The notes: generated by a model not told the origin, from the letters alone. Shown: positions 22,037 to 32,889, counted from the stretch's first letter. The stretch is 64,000 bases of DNA from Rehmannia glutinosa (GCA_016081115.2 JABTTQ020001795.1:1389991-1453990); one strand, 5' to 3'. Numbers and translations are program-made.

Positions 22037-25000
22037 TCAGAACCTCAAATTGTCCTTCAAGTAACATACCATCTCTTGCTGCATCAGATCATCCAACAAC
22101 TTTTAGTACATCATATTAACATGACAAAGTTGACGAAACATATCAAGACAAAAGAATCAATAAATTTTAAACAAACAAAGATAGTTTAATAAATATTTAT
22201 TATAAGAAATGTCATTTGCCGTACAATTATAACATATTCTTCACAATAGATTTATATATTGTACTTCCTCCAACACATTATTTCAGTGTGAAATCCTAAA
22301 CAAAGTTGAAAAATAGAAATTTTGAGTATGTTTATAGTATTGGGTCTAATTCAAAGTGGTGGTTGGTGTCATATAATTATAAGTGAGAATTATCTCACTT
22401 ATTAAGAGACCGAACTTGTGTTGGGACATTTTAGAAACAACTGAAAACAAGAAAAGACTAAATTATTATATCTCATTGACATATTTTAGGAATAAAAATA
22501 AAAATATTTCCATTAATGGTCCTCATTATATATAAGACTTTATCATCCACACAAGTCGTGCGTGCATATATGTCTTTAAGATAAATTACAAAAGCTATCC
22601 CTAAAGTTTAGACTAATTACAAAAAACAGTACAGTTATCTTACAAAGTTACAAATACCCCCTTATTTTATACAAACAATCCCTTGTGGTTTGTATTTACC
22701 TGTCAATTATCCCATCCAAAAGGAGAAATATAATTTGTAACATAGTTGGGATTTTTTTGTAATTAGACTAATGTTCAAGGGTAGTTTTTGTTATTAACCC
22801 ATATATTTATATGAGGAAAAGTAAATATATCAGGTTTAGGAACAAGATGAAAGTGCTTACAATCAAACAGAGGAGAAGACATCCAGCAGCACCAGGGAAC
22901 AAAGCATACCAAAAGTTCAAATGGTGCAGCTTAACTCCATCAATAAATAGCAATGGCAAGCTTGCAGCTGCAAAGTTATTTAAATAATTAACATTATTTA
23001 ATTATGAAGTATGAAATGCAGGTGACCACATAAAATTTGTTGTAGATAGAATATATGTGTTATGTAATTACCTGGTGGATGTACAGAGCGAGTTAAAATC
23101 ATGAAGGCTATGGCAGTAGAAAGGGCGGTGCTCCTAGCGAGCCAACCGGGACCAAATATTGAGAACGCCAAAACACCTATTGCTGCACAGCCGATTTGCG
23201 CCACAAACATATTGTACTTCTGCATGTCCAAGAAAAAATCGTACTTCCATATCTCATTTATTTCAAGAAACTAGATATTTATATAAGAAAAAGCAAATTA
23301 AGTAAAATCCGAAGTTAAAAAAGCTTGTGACTTCTTGTTGATGTGTATTGTTCTACATTCTTGCATTCACTTTTCCTAAAAAAGTTTGTGTGATGTTATG
23401 GCAAATTAATAATTTAAACCTTATAGATAAGACATTTAAATGGAGGCGGCTAAATGTCGATGCTGAGCCATGAGAAGGACTTCATACATACATGTCTTGA
23501 TGATAAAACATGATGATGGACAATAACTTCCTACCATTACCCCTACTTTTAGATGATCAAGATATAGATGGTTCATCTAGTGGCGACTCAGTCCAGATCG
23601 TCCATTCAATTCTCTATTTCATCTTATGTTATTCCAATACAGTAGATGTCACATGTACAACAATAACATCATCTCGTTCACGTGGCATCCATCTAACATA
23701 TTGGAATAGCAGATGGAATAGAGAATGGAGTAGGAGATCTTGTGTGTAGCGACCAGACCTCTTAGTACGAAAATCCATAGCAAATGATACGAAAAAATTC
23801 ATCTGGGGATTTGAGCAACAACTCTTAGTTCTCATATATTTGTAATAGTGTGTTATGAGAAGTTCTAGATGTTCTTACCGATGAGAAAAAATTGAGGATA
23901 AGGTGATATATACGTTTCGTTATGAAACCTTGCTCACACCACTCGGTACTCTACCCTTCTTCAGGCTAGTTATATATTGGAGTGGAGATGTTATTCCCCA
24001 ATTTGAAGTTATTTAAAACATGTAATCCTCATGAACAGAGAGTCTAGGTTCTTGTCCTCGAGAAGCATGCATATGTAGGAACCTACCCTCAACTATGAGT
24101 AAGATTAGGAGGGTGTTTGGCAAAGCTTAGTTAAAAGATTTATAAGCTCCTACACCTTATAAGATGTTTTTAGAGCTTATAAGATGTTAAATCTTATTTT
24201 AAAAATAAGTGGTTGAAGTATTTGGACAAAATAAGATGAAGGAGCTTATAAGATGTTAGTAATGGCATTTTTATGATTAAAATGACTAAAGTGAAAGGAG
24301 ATTGTTAAAATAAGATCTTATTTTGAAAATAAGGTGGGAACCGCCACCTTTTTTATAAAGAGCTTATAAGCTCCTAAATTCTTATTTTGGGAGTTAATAA
24401 GATTTTATTTTTTTTTGAAAAAAACATTACCAAACACTTTTAGAGAGCTTATAAGCTCTTCAAAACATCTTATAAGATGTATTCAAGAGCTTATAAGCTC
24501 TTAGCCTAACACCCTCTAGGTCAAGTTAGTAACCATTGATAATTCTTTGGAGATGTTATTCCCCAATATCAAGAATTTAAACATGTTATCCCCACAAAGG
24601 TAGAGTCTAGGTTCTTTCATAGCCTATGAGCGGTGTTCTAAAAAGCACTAGGCGCGTGGCGCTAGCGCGACGGCAAAGCGGGGTCTAGCGCTAGGCGAGA
24701 CTGGGCGGGGTGTAGATAGGACTAGGTGGGGCCTAATCGGAAGAAGAAATGTAGGCGGTGAATGGGAGTCTAGCACCTATCGTGAAATACTAAATGGGGC
24801 TATGCGGGGATTTTTAGAATAGTGACTATGAGTAAGGTGAGGGCAACTTTAGTAACCATTTACACTTATAGTTAAAAGTACCACACAATCTGATCATCGA
24901 CATCTTGCTGAATTGACTGCATCATATCAGATTCAGGGACGTCAATTATCAAACTCGACTAAAAACTTGTGCTACCAAATAACTCTATAAAATGAATTCA

Positions 25001-26617
25001 GGCCATAACAACGTTATTCAAGGAATTTAGTTGCTTTGACACAGATCACTTCAAGTGCCTAAACCACAACAAGTTAAAACATGAATGTAGGAGACATATA
25101 TATACTATAAGGACAAATTATATATGTTGTACTTTGCAAACTATAGAATGATTAGAGACAAACAGAGCACTTAAAGAAATGTCTTTTATGGGAAACATCA
25201 GTTAGTAATACATTTTTCATGCTTTAGGTAGGTATGAAGAGCTCTCAAGATTAATACTTTAATTTTTTGTTCTATTAGCAATGAAAGGCCATGAAACTAA
25301 CTCACATTACCAGTTTTTTATTTACTATTAAACTCAAATGGGACACTTCAAAACCTGATCACATTGGTATGAAACACAGAAGTTTATTAGCGGAGTAAGT
25401 TGGACATAGGGCTGCAAAATAGACCAAGTTATCCGGTACTCTACTAGAGGTCGATTATTTAAAGTTTGTTTGAGCTTAGTCGTTAATATAACAAATCAAG
25501 TTTGAACATATTTTTGGTAAAGCCAAGCTCTAGCTCGCCTCGATTAATAAAAAAAAAAGTAATAATATATGTGTAAAAGTAGAAAACTATCTAAGCTCGA
25601 TTAGCGCTCAACTTGACTAATCCTATTCAAACTTGATTCGATTAGTAACCAAACCAAACTCAACCATAAATATTGAAATTCGATAACAATTCAAATGAAC
25701 ATGAACACATAACATTTTCAGCTCTACTCGATTTGTTTACAAACCTGGGTGGACAAAGAAGACGGAGCAATACTCATTCTAGATTGAGCTACTAAACAAA
25801 ATTACCCCAAATGCCGTGTGTTTCTCGAAAAGAACATTGTGTTAAACATCCGAATAAAAAGAAAGAGTAATCAGCATGTTACCCTGGCACCAGGAGATGC
25901 CGGTGTGGCGAAGAGAACAGCGCAAACTGCTCCCAATGGCGCAATTGTCATTGAAATGCCTTTTGGTGCCAAAATTTGATCAATCTTTCCCAATATGGCC
26001 ATTGCAGCAAAAGCCCCTGATACATTATCATTTTTTTAGTAATTAAATACCATCTAAAAGTTGCAGAATTATCATCCAAACCAAAAATCTCATAATACTC
26101 GCTTGAAAATACTACTCAAAGGTTCATCCATTGTATTTTCACAAGATAATGTCATAAAATAAAAGAACAATTTAATACATCCCTCTTAGGCTGAGACATG
26201 GAATATGCTTTCTCTCATTCTTTCCACCCAAAAAAAAAAAAACAATTAAAAAATAAAAAATTAATAATATTAAAAAAAAGCTGCAATATAGGAAGCTCGT
26301 TTCTTGGTGGAAAAAAATGTGCACTAACCAGCAGAAGGCCAAACAATGTCGCTAAGAGAAGGAGATTTGGAGCTTTTCTCAGGTACCCAATTTTCCCATA
26401 ATGGTGAACTCACATTACTTGATGATGAAATTACAAAAAGCTCCTTTCTTTTTTTCAGCCCTTTTAATCTCAAAGACCCAAGAACCCTGTTTCCCTTCTT
26501 TAAGCCACATTTTCCACTGATTGAGTTGCAGGAAGATAATACATACAGCGATGGCAGAGGATTTTGTGGCAAAACAGAAAGATGATTAAAATGGGCATGG
26601 AGTTGCATACCCATCAT
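22037..26617 (-). CDS. NITR2: HPP-family chloroplast membrane protein (NITR2-like, putative plastid nitrite transporter), five exons
   Basis: Exons on the minus strand are 26617-26329, 26016-25883, 23219-23072, 22967-22861 and 22078-22037; all junctions are GT-AG and in phase, giving 239 residues. The first about 75 residues are rich in Ser, Lys and Leu with few acids, as expected for a chloroplast transit peptide. The rest has about four membrane segments: AFAAMAILGKID, ISMTIAPLGAVCAVLFA, FVAQIGCAAIGVLAFSIF and AIAFMILTRSVHPPAASL, the last carrying the family's HPP motif at residues 188-190. It ends VCYLKDNLRF. The family includes plant proteins of the plastid envelope reported to carry nitrite for assimilation; transport here is inferred. 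No stop or frameshift is seen. ATG 26617 is followed by ATG 26614; either could start. Introns 2 (2.66 kb) and 4 hold MITEs. Confidence 0.9.
22577..22800. mobile_element. Foldback MITE in HPP-gene intron 4
   Basis: The ends pair over about 50 bp: left TAAATTACAAAAGCTATCCC and, reversed, right TAATAACAAAAACTACCC. Both continue into TAG(A/T)CTAATTACAAAAAA. The centre is non-coding. The structure fits a Mutator-like MITE common in plants; no clear target duplication was found. Confidence 0.72.
23598..23734. repeat. Long imperfect hairpin in HPP-gene intron 2
   Basis: Arms of about 57 bp (23598-23655 and 23679-23734) are imperfect inverted copies around a loop of about 24 bases. Matching blocks include TATTCCAATA and TTAGATG/GTAGATG types and GAATTCTCTAT/GAGAATAGAG types. 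It could be a small MITE. The RNA would fold into a long hairpin like a young small-RNA precursor. Confidence 0.65.
24109..24514. mobile_element. MITE with AGGGTGTT termini (hAT-like) in duplication copy 1
   Basis: Ends read GGAGGGTGTTTGGCAAAGCT and, reversed from the right, GAGGGTGTTAGGCTAAGAGC. The body has many GAGCTTATAAG(C/A) inverted pieces. Copy 2 of the duplication lacks it. A clean target duplication could not be fixed, so the family assignment is tentative. Confidence 0.72.
24631..24824. mobile_element. 194-bp hAT-type MITE in duplication copy 2
   Basis: Terminal inverted repeats are CGGTGTTCTAAAAA and, reversed, CACTATTCTAAAAA. It is flanked by an 8-bp duplication with one mismatch: CCTATGAG (24623-24630) and ACTATGAG (24825-24832). 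The body is GC-rich (GGCGCTAGCGCGACGGC). Copy 1 of the surrounding duplication still has the single, empty site at about 24092-24100. Confidence 0.85.
24871..25882. other. Remainder of HPP-gene intron 2, no element identified
   Basis: AT-rich intron sequence without recognised coding or repeat structure. Confidence 0.5.
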
Positions 26618-27341
26618 TGCTTAAATTTTCTGATTCTTGTTTTAGGACCCAAAAAACCCAAATAAATATCTGGGATTTTCTGGTTTTTTTGGGAAAAATA
26701 AAAAAGGAGGAAAAGAGAGACCGTTGGGAGAAGTTGAAAGCCCATGAGAGGGGTCTCTTGGAGACGTCGAAAGGGCATTGGATGAAAATTGAGAGGGGTG
26801 GGCGGGCATCCAGCTAGGCTGGCTAGTGTCAAGTGTCAACCTTTTGTTTTTATTTGTTTTTTTAAATTGAAATACATTTGGTTTTAGTGTATTAGTTTAT
26901 GTGTGAGATAAACGATAGTTTTATACTTTTTGTCTGCATTAATATATGGATTTCTACATGGACGATCTTTGGTCAAGTTTTACTTTTACAATCATTGCTT
27001 CGTTATTTTGCCTCTTTCCATGTCATTTCTTTGAATATTGTTTAAATGATCATGGCTTTTTTCTTTTATTGTATAATAATAATAATACTAATAATAGTAA
27101 TATACTGAATTACAATTATGGTCCCTTAACTATAGGGGAGACGAAATTGGTCCTGTACAAATTATATTTTAAAAAACAAACTTACAAAATTTTATTAAAA
27201 AAAAATTGAGTCATTTTTATCCAAAATTGAATATTTTGCCAAAAATATCAGGTGACATGCACGTGAGCCCCCAGTTTTCTGAATTAGTTTGCAATTCCTG
27301 GTGAAAAGAGGACACATTTCACTAAAATCGAACTTTTGTAA
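26618..27341. other. Upstream region of the HPP gene
   Basis: This should hold the 5' untranslated region and promoter for the minus-strand gene. No unambiguous TATA box was found within the first 200 bases; an AATAAATAC-like site lies further up near 26870. No other gene is seen. Confidence 0.45.
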
Positions 27342-27890
27342 TAATATTATGGATTAGTCTCCTGTTAAACCGTCTAAAAAATCTAATTCGTTAGACGGAT
27401 CTAAATACTCGACCTGTGGTCAATTCGCCTATTGACCCGCACAACCACTAACACCACAACAACAACATCCGTTGACCGCTGCTAATACTTTTTAGAAGGG
27501 ATACTAATACTTTTTAGGAGGACTACTAATATTTTTCAGGAAAAATACTAAAATATCTTTAATCGAAAAACCTAATACTTTTCAATAAGATACGTTTAAG
27601 GGGGGATACTAATATTTTTGCGGGAAAAAACCAATACTTTTCATGGGGAATGCTAAAAAAAATGCTCAATGAGTTGCTAATACTTTTACAGTTGATTACT
27701 AATACTTTTTAAGGGGAAAACTAATACTTTTGAGGGTTGCCTAATATTACTTCACTGCCTAATATTATTCAAGGGGGATTACTAATACTTTTCAAATTTA
27801 CTACTAATACTTTTCAGGAGAAAAACTAATACTTTTAAAGGCCCACCCGTTAGACGGTTTAACCCAAGTCTTTTATCTAATATTATTAAT
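27342..27890. mobile_element. TIR element whose body is a degenerate 20-24-bp tandem array
   Basis: Perfect 14-bp inverted repeats GTTAAACCGTCTAA (27364-27377) and TTAGACGGTTTAAC (about 27849-27862) lie inside longer imperfect ends that both finish with a TAATATTAT stretch. From about 27485 to 27840 the body consists of about 16 units of 20-24 bases starting CTAATACTTTT, with a variable G/A-rich second half. There is no coding. The ends identify it as a DNA-type MITE; the superfamily is unclear. Confidence 0.75.
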
Positions 27891-28128
27891 TAACTTTACA
27901 ATCTTATTTTTACACATTGAATTGCTTATAGAGTTTATTTTGAGAATGTTATTTTGAATTTTAACATGTTCAAAGATCCAGCTGGGCACTGTTCAAGCAC
28001 CATTACATAGCATGGTTTGAATTTATTGAGAAAAAGAAAAAGAAAATATTAGATGAATATACTATACTTGTGTAAAAAAAATATTATATGGTTACGATCG
28101 AAAAGAATTAATATGAAACTCAAGCTAA

Positions 28129-28485
28129 GGGCATCTCCAATTCCGAACCAAATAAAAATCTTTTGCACAGTTTTTTATGTGACACGTCACTGTCATATCA
28201 GTGCCACTTCAAAAGAAAAAACCCCACAAATTTGATAAACCTTTCTCCATAATCCATAAACCCCACAAATTTGATAAACCATTGAATATAAAATATTAAA
28301 AGCAAACTATTGAATATTTAAATATTTATGCATTACTCAAAAAAAAAAAAATCTTGGCCATAAATCAGGTTTATTAATATAAACTGGTTTATGCCACATC
28401 ATCAAAAACCTTCCCCGGGATGTGGTTTATATAAATCAAATTTTTGCCTTAAAACCTCCATATAAACCGAGCATTGCAGATGCTC
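28129..28485. mobile_element. Tourist-like MITE (PIF/Harbinger type) with TAA duplication
   Basis: Ends GGGCATCTCCAATTCCG and, reversed, GAGCATCTGCAATGCTCGG form the inverted repeats. TAA stands on both sides (28126-28128 and 28486-28488), the 3-bp duplication typical of PIF/Harbinger elements. The 357-bp body is non-coding. Confidence 0.83.
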
Positions 28486-28671
28486 TAAGTAAAGAAAAAG
28501 AAAGAGTATTGTTGCCTTTATTCTGCTAAACCAGGTGAAAATGTATTCCAAAACTTGAAAATGCAAAATACAAGGTTCCTGCTATGTATACTAAGGAGGA
28601 GATAAAACTGCTAAATCGTAGTTCTAAAAGAAGCACTTTTACAATAAAATGAAAGTGTGAAAAACTATGTC

Positions 28672-29228
28672 TTGTATGGTTATGTTTCCATGGACCATTT
28701 CAATTTTAGTGTTGGAAATAGATTTTGAGAATTTATTGGTTTTCGTGTGAGAACCTGGAATTATGTTTGGATGAGAGAATGAAAATGAGTTTTATATAGG
28801 TTTGAAAATGAGATTATGTTTGGTTGATTAGTTTTGAAATATTATTTTATGTATATAATAATTTGAAAAGTTGATAGTGGTTGAATTTTTTAATTTATAT
28901 ATATATAATATTATATTTGGAAGATTATATGTTGGTGGGTCCCATTAAATATATATAATTAAAAAATAATAATATTTTAAGTAGATGGAGTTGGTAATGG
29001 AGGGTCCCACATGTATAATTGGATGAAAAGGTGAGAAAGTGATTGATGAGTGATGTAGGGTATACTATAGGGTTGAAAATTGAAAATATAGGTTTGAAAT
29101 ATTGTTTTATGTGAAAATTGGAAAATAAAAATGATGATTTCCATTGGAAAATTTAGAAACAAACATGATTCAATTTCTATGAATAGTTGGAAATTGAAAA
29201 TTGGCCATTGGAAACATATACAAACATA
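28672..29228. mobile_element. About 550-bp MITE with TATGTTTCCATGG-like inverted repeats
   Basis: Left TATGTTTCCATGGACCATTT and, reversed from the right, TATGTTTCCAATGGCCAATT start an inverted repeat of about 30 bases. The body contains subterminal repeats such as TATGTTTGG and GAAAATGAG and no coding. hAT-like by general look only. Confidence 0.65.
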
Positions 29229-30228
29229 TAACTCAACAATATTAAAGAGGTAGTAATATCATGGGAATAATGTCAACACAAATCAAGGGTGATTTTGAAA
29301 AGCACATGGAAATTATTGCCCCCTTCCCCCTCTATCTCTATATATATAAGAATTGGATAAAATGAAACCATATTTTTGGGGTAAGGCAGTGTAGATTAAT
29401 CTGTCCATTTATTTAATTTTTTCAAAATTTGAGATTTAATTGATTTTTAAGCGTTTTTTTTATTTTAATTCGAATAAGGGTAAATTAGTCATTTGTCATA
29501 TAAGAGTTTTCTTCATTTTTGGTAACCTCTCCAAAACCGTCTCTCACTCCCGCACAATTTGTGTTCAATTTATTTTTGATTTTTAACAGGGTTCTTCAGT
29601 TATCATCTCTCACGCCAGTTCAATTCTAGGGTAGAAATTGAAAAATCACATCCGTCCCTGATCGTCTCTCTCAGCGCAGTGAAGTAGAATGCAATTTTTT
29701 TTTGGAGTTTGACTTTATTTATTCTTCTTCGAGTTCGGTAAGTATATTTATTATTACTTCATCTTCACTGTTAAACCTAGGGTTTTTTATTCGATTATAC
29801 CTTGTGTGTTTATTATTTTTGGTGAGGATGCTAATTCGAGTTGTTGTTTTTAACTCGGGTTTTTTTGTTATATTTTTTGCGTTATTGCTTTGATTTTTTT
29901 GGGTAATGGTGGTGGGAGCTTTCGTTAATGGCGGTTTCATTATTGTGTTTTGCTGAAGAAGATGATCAATGATTTTTGTAAAAAATTGGGATATATTATT
30001 GTATAATTATAATGGGTTTGCTGCTATTTTATTTTAATGTATTTTTGTTACACATATTTCATTTATACTCTATATTATTGTTGTTTTTTCGATATATATT
30101 TTGTGATATTTTACTGCTAATATAGAATGCAAATGATGTATATGATGTGGTTCTTTGTATGTTTGTTTGTATATGAATGCTTATATAATTTTTTGGAATT
30201 TTGTGATAGGTTTGGTGTTTTTGTAATC
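29229..30228. other. Spacer resembling the 5' part of a gene or transposon transcript
   Basis: No protein domain is recognised. A CT/TC-rich leader-like stretch (29540-29690) followed by a good donor site (TTCGGTAAGTAT, about 29735) and an intron-like T-rich stretch up to a possible acceptor (GTGATAG, about 30209) precedes the small ORF at 30229. It may be the remnant of a non-autonomous DNA element. Confidence 0.3.
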
Positions 30229-30318
30229 ATGGTGAAAAGAGGTAGAAAAAGTGAACAACGTGTCGAGGGCGATGTTGGTGAGGGCAGTGAGCAAGTCTCT
30301 GCGGTGAAAGCAAATTGA
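30229..30318 (+). pseudogene. Tiny ORF remnant MVKRGRKSEQR..., function unknown
   Basis: A 29-codon frame starts ATG at 30229 with a basic N-terminus (MVKRGRKSEQ). It follows the possible acceptor site at about 30209. A segment of about 60 bases (from about 30264, core GGTGAGGGCAGTGAGCAAG) is tandemly repeated at about 30330-30390, outside the frame. I do not recognise it; it could be the start of a deleted transposon protein. Confidence 0.3.
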
Positions 30319-30734
30319 AGGCAAATTGTAATCGAGGTGATATTGGTGAGGGCAGTGAGCAAGTCTCTGCGGTGAAGGCAAATTGTAATCATGATTGTAG
30401 TTTATTTTGATGTTAGCTTTTGGGAGTTTGAAGGCAAATTATATCTAGTAGTTACTTTGATGATTATGTTTTTATGCTTAAATTATTATTTATATATTAG
30501 AAGCAATACATATTTAGTTGGAGTTTGTTGTATATTTAATTATTTTTTGCAAAAATATGTTGATCTGTGTAACTCAGAATATGCTGCTCAAATAACATTG
30601 GATTTCGATTCATTTAATATAGTTTTATGATTTTTTATGCCTATATATGTTTTATTGTGCTAAAGAAGTAGAGACTGGCGGTTAATATTTAGTACTGAAG
30701 GATTGGGCTCCCAATGTAACATAGATTATACGTG

Positions 30735-31145
30735 CAGTGTTTTAGTGTTAAATATGCAGTAGATATATATTAAATATGCAGTACAATCCATTGAAGAGTT
30801 CATACGTGTTAGTACCTGCAGTATATATACATCATTGATACAATATTATAATGTTAAATATACAGTTTTATATGTTAAGTATGCAGTACAATATATCGCA
30901 GTACACATATTCAAGTTCTACATGCAGTTTATATATACCATCGATTTAGCATAACAGTGTTAAATATGCAGTACATATATGTTAAACACGCATTATAATA
31001 TTGTTAAATATGCAATACATATATGTTAAATATGCATTATAATCACCGCAGAGCACATACAAGAATCATATGCAACATAATTATATAATATATATTATAA
31101 CAACTCTAACTATGCAGTATATATATGTTAAATATGCAGTGTAAA
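30735..31145. repeat. Interspersed array of a TTAAATATGCAGTA motif
   Basis: The motif GTTAAATATGCAGTA or a near variant (AATATGCATTA, CATGCAGTT, AAGTATGCAGTA) occurs a dozen or so times, separated by 5-40 bases of AT-rich DNA often including ATATATGT. There is no coding. It may be an eroded minisatellite. Confidence 0.6.
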
Positions 31146-31199
31146 AAATATTTCGTAAATTGTGCAAAAGATTTCCATTTTTTTGGAAAGAGAAGCGTG

Positions 31200-31205
31200 A
31201 TTTTT

Positions 31206-31260
<55 letters not shown>

Positions 31261-31340
31261 CTAAATCCTTAATTCACGGTAGCAACATGTGATTCTCTCT
31301 CTTTCTCTATAATTGATTCCTTAATTCACGGTCCTCACAT
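31200..31340. repeat. Compound (CT)n(AT)n microsatellite with an adjacent tandem duplication
   Basis: (TC)n at 31206-31228 runs into (AT)n to about 31258. The following block CCTTAATTCACGGT occurs twice (about 31267-31280 and 31319-31332). Each copy is preceded by TGATT plus a CTCTCT tract, so the unit of about 60 bases was duplicated and its dinucleotide tract expanded in one copy. Confidence 0.7.
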
Positions 31341-31491
31341 GTTTTTGTTTGACAATTTTACCCTTATTGGAATTTAATTAATTAGTTAATCTATTATTAT
31401 CCTATATTAATCCTAGCCTTTGATGTATATAAGGAGATGGTTGAGATCGATCCCAAACTGTCTCACCGTAAAATGTGGTCTCACTTTGGAT

Positions 31492-31493
<2 letters not shown>

Positions 31494-31531
<38 letters not shown>
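31494..31531. repeat. (AT)n microsatellite
   Basis: A pure AT dinucleotide tract ends just before the Helitron terminus region. Confidence 0.85.
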
Positions 31532-31534
<3 letters not shown>

Positions 31535-31566
31535 CCACTTCACTCCTCTTCTTTTATTTAGTATCA

Positions 31567-31600
31567 CTAGTTTTTTGTCCGTGCAATGCACAGGGTGTAT
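31567..31600 (-). mobile_element. Helitron 3' terminus (minus strand)
   Basis: Read on the minus strand, the sequence ends with a small hairpin (stem GTGCA/TGCAC with flanking CC/GG, bases 31579-31594), about eight bases, then CTAG (31570-31567) followed by T. That is the structure of plant Helitron 3' ends, which stop at CTRR before a T. The element body would extend to higher coordinates; I could not find its 5' TC end or any Rep/helicase coding before the Copia LTR at 32514. Confidence 0.6.
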
Positions 31601-32513
31601 TGCATCAACGCATGTAAATTGCATCCATATAAGAGTTACAATATTAATGAATATGAAAATGTACAATACAAACTTCAAACAAATCAAGTTAAATCACTAT
31701 ATTTCAAAACTATAAATTTTGCACTTCTTTGTACACAACATTATTCGTTTGTTTGGTTTTATTTTATTATCATTACAAACGAATATTTTCAAACTATTAC
31801 GATATGTAACTCGTGAAAACAACATATAATTGACAATGACTGAAAATTGAGTTCTTTATAGAAGAACTAATGAGAATAATTAAGGAAATTAATTATTCTC
31901 ATTATTTGCTATTTTATAGCATTATTTAGATGGTTTTACTTTATGATATTTGCTTTGGGATGTTTTTGTTACTTGAATAATTCGGTGTTCAATGGTGTAT
32001 TAATTTTGTTTTTTTATATTATTTTTACTTTTAATTAGGGATTTCATTACCTATCTTTTATGGTAATTCAATTCAGTTTCTGAGAAGATGATATATTATT
32101 GTTCAATTAAATAAAGCATAACATCAACATATGTTAATTTTTTCTTATTGTCAATATTTATATGTTATACTTTTGAAAGTTATGTATATCCGAAATATTA
32201 TAAATATACATGGATGATCCACTGTAAATGAAAAACTTATCAGCATTAGATTTACAATGCTCGACATAAATTATTTAATAGTTGATTTTATTGTTTATTG
32301 ACTGAATTGGATTTCAATCAATCAAATATTCATAGTGAAAAAAAATAGATCATAAATTTACCATAATAAAATACTTGTTCCAACATCTGTGATTAAAGAT
32401 TAACACATCTTAACGAAATTAATTTAACTGGGAGCCTATAAGTGCTAGTCTGATTTTTTTATCATATATTTCCCAGTATAACTTCACTATTTATCAAATT
32501 TGACGTTACATGT
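31601..32513. other. AT-rich DNA, possibly Helitron body
   Basis: No coding. It contains a perfect 13-bp inverted repeat (31870-31882 and 31890-31902) around AGGAAAT, and otherwise no recognised structure. Confidence 0.4.
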
Positions 32514-32889
32514 TGTTAGGAAATTTATTATATAGATTTTGATGATGCTTAGAAAACTTTATATTAGGAAGTTGGCATACCCAATTCTGTATGTAAAGTT
32601 TACTTTGTAATAGATAGATTATTAGCTAAGTTAACTAGCAACTAAGTAGAGTATGCAGAAGACTTGCTGAAGAATGCAGAGAACAATCACCGTGAGTTTG
32701 CGGTGAGTGAATCAGAAGACCTTCAGCCAACTACATCACTTAAGCTTTCAGAAGACTTACACCAGAGTCAACCAAGGAATGATGGAGATGACCCAAGTCA
32801 AGGGGAAAAGTAGCTGAAGGACTCAGAGACAACTGAAAAGAGTCTATTGTGTTAAAGTCAAAGATCTTACATATTTTGGTATGGCAAAA

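Larger units (their letters stand above)
23978..24870. repeat. Direct tandem duplication in HPP-gene intron 2, each copy holding a different MITE
   Basis: Copy 1 (about 23978-24546) and copy 2 (about 24547-24870) share the order: GGAGATGTTATTCCCCAAT, AAACATGT, AGAGTCTAGGTTCTT, CTATGAGTAAG and TTAGTAACCATT. Copy 1 carries the MITE at 24109-24514 near its end; copy 2 carries the MITE at 24631-24824. Each copy therefore shows the empty site of the other's MITE. Confidence 0.8.

Noticed and set aside
24101..24522. 8-bp target duplication for the AGGGTGTT MITE
   Set aside because: Flanks AGATTAGG and CTAGGTCA do not match in register; only TAGG is common, so no duplication was reported.
31206..31258. 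CRISPR-like or satellite array at the dinucleotide tracts and TTAAATATGCAGTA cluster
   Set aside because: No regular repeat-spacer pattern, no fixed period; eukaryotic microsatellite and loose motif cluster.
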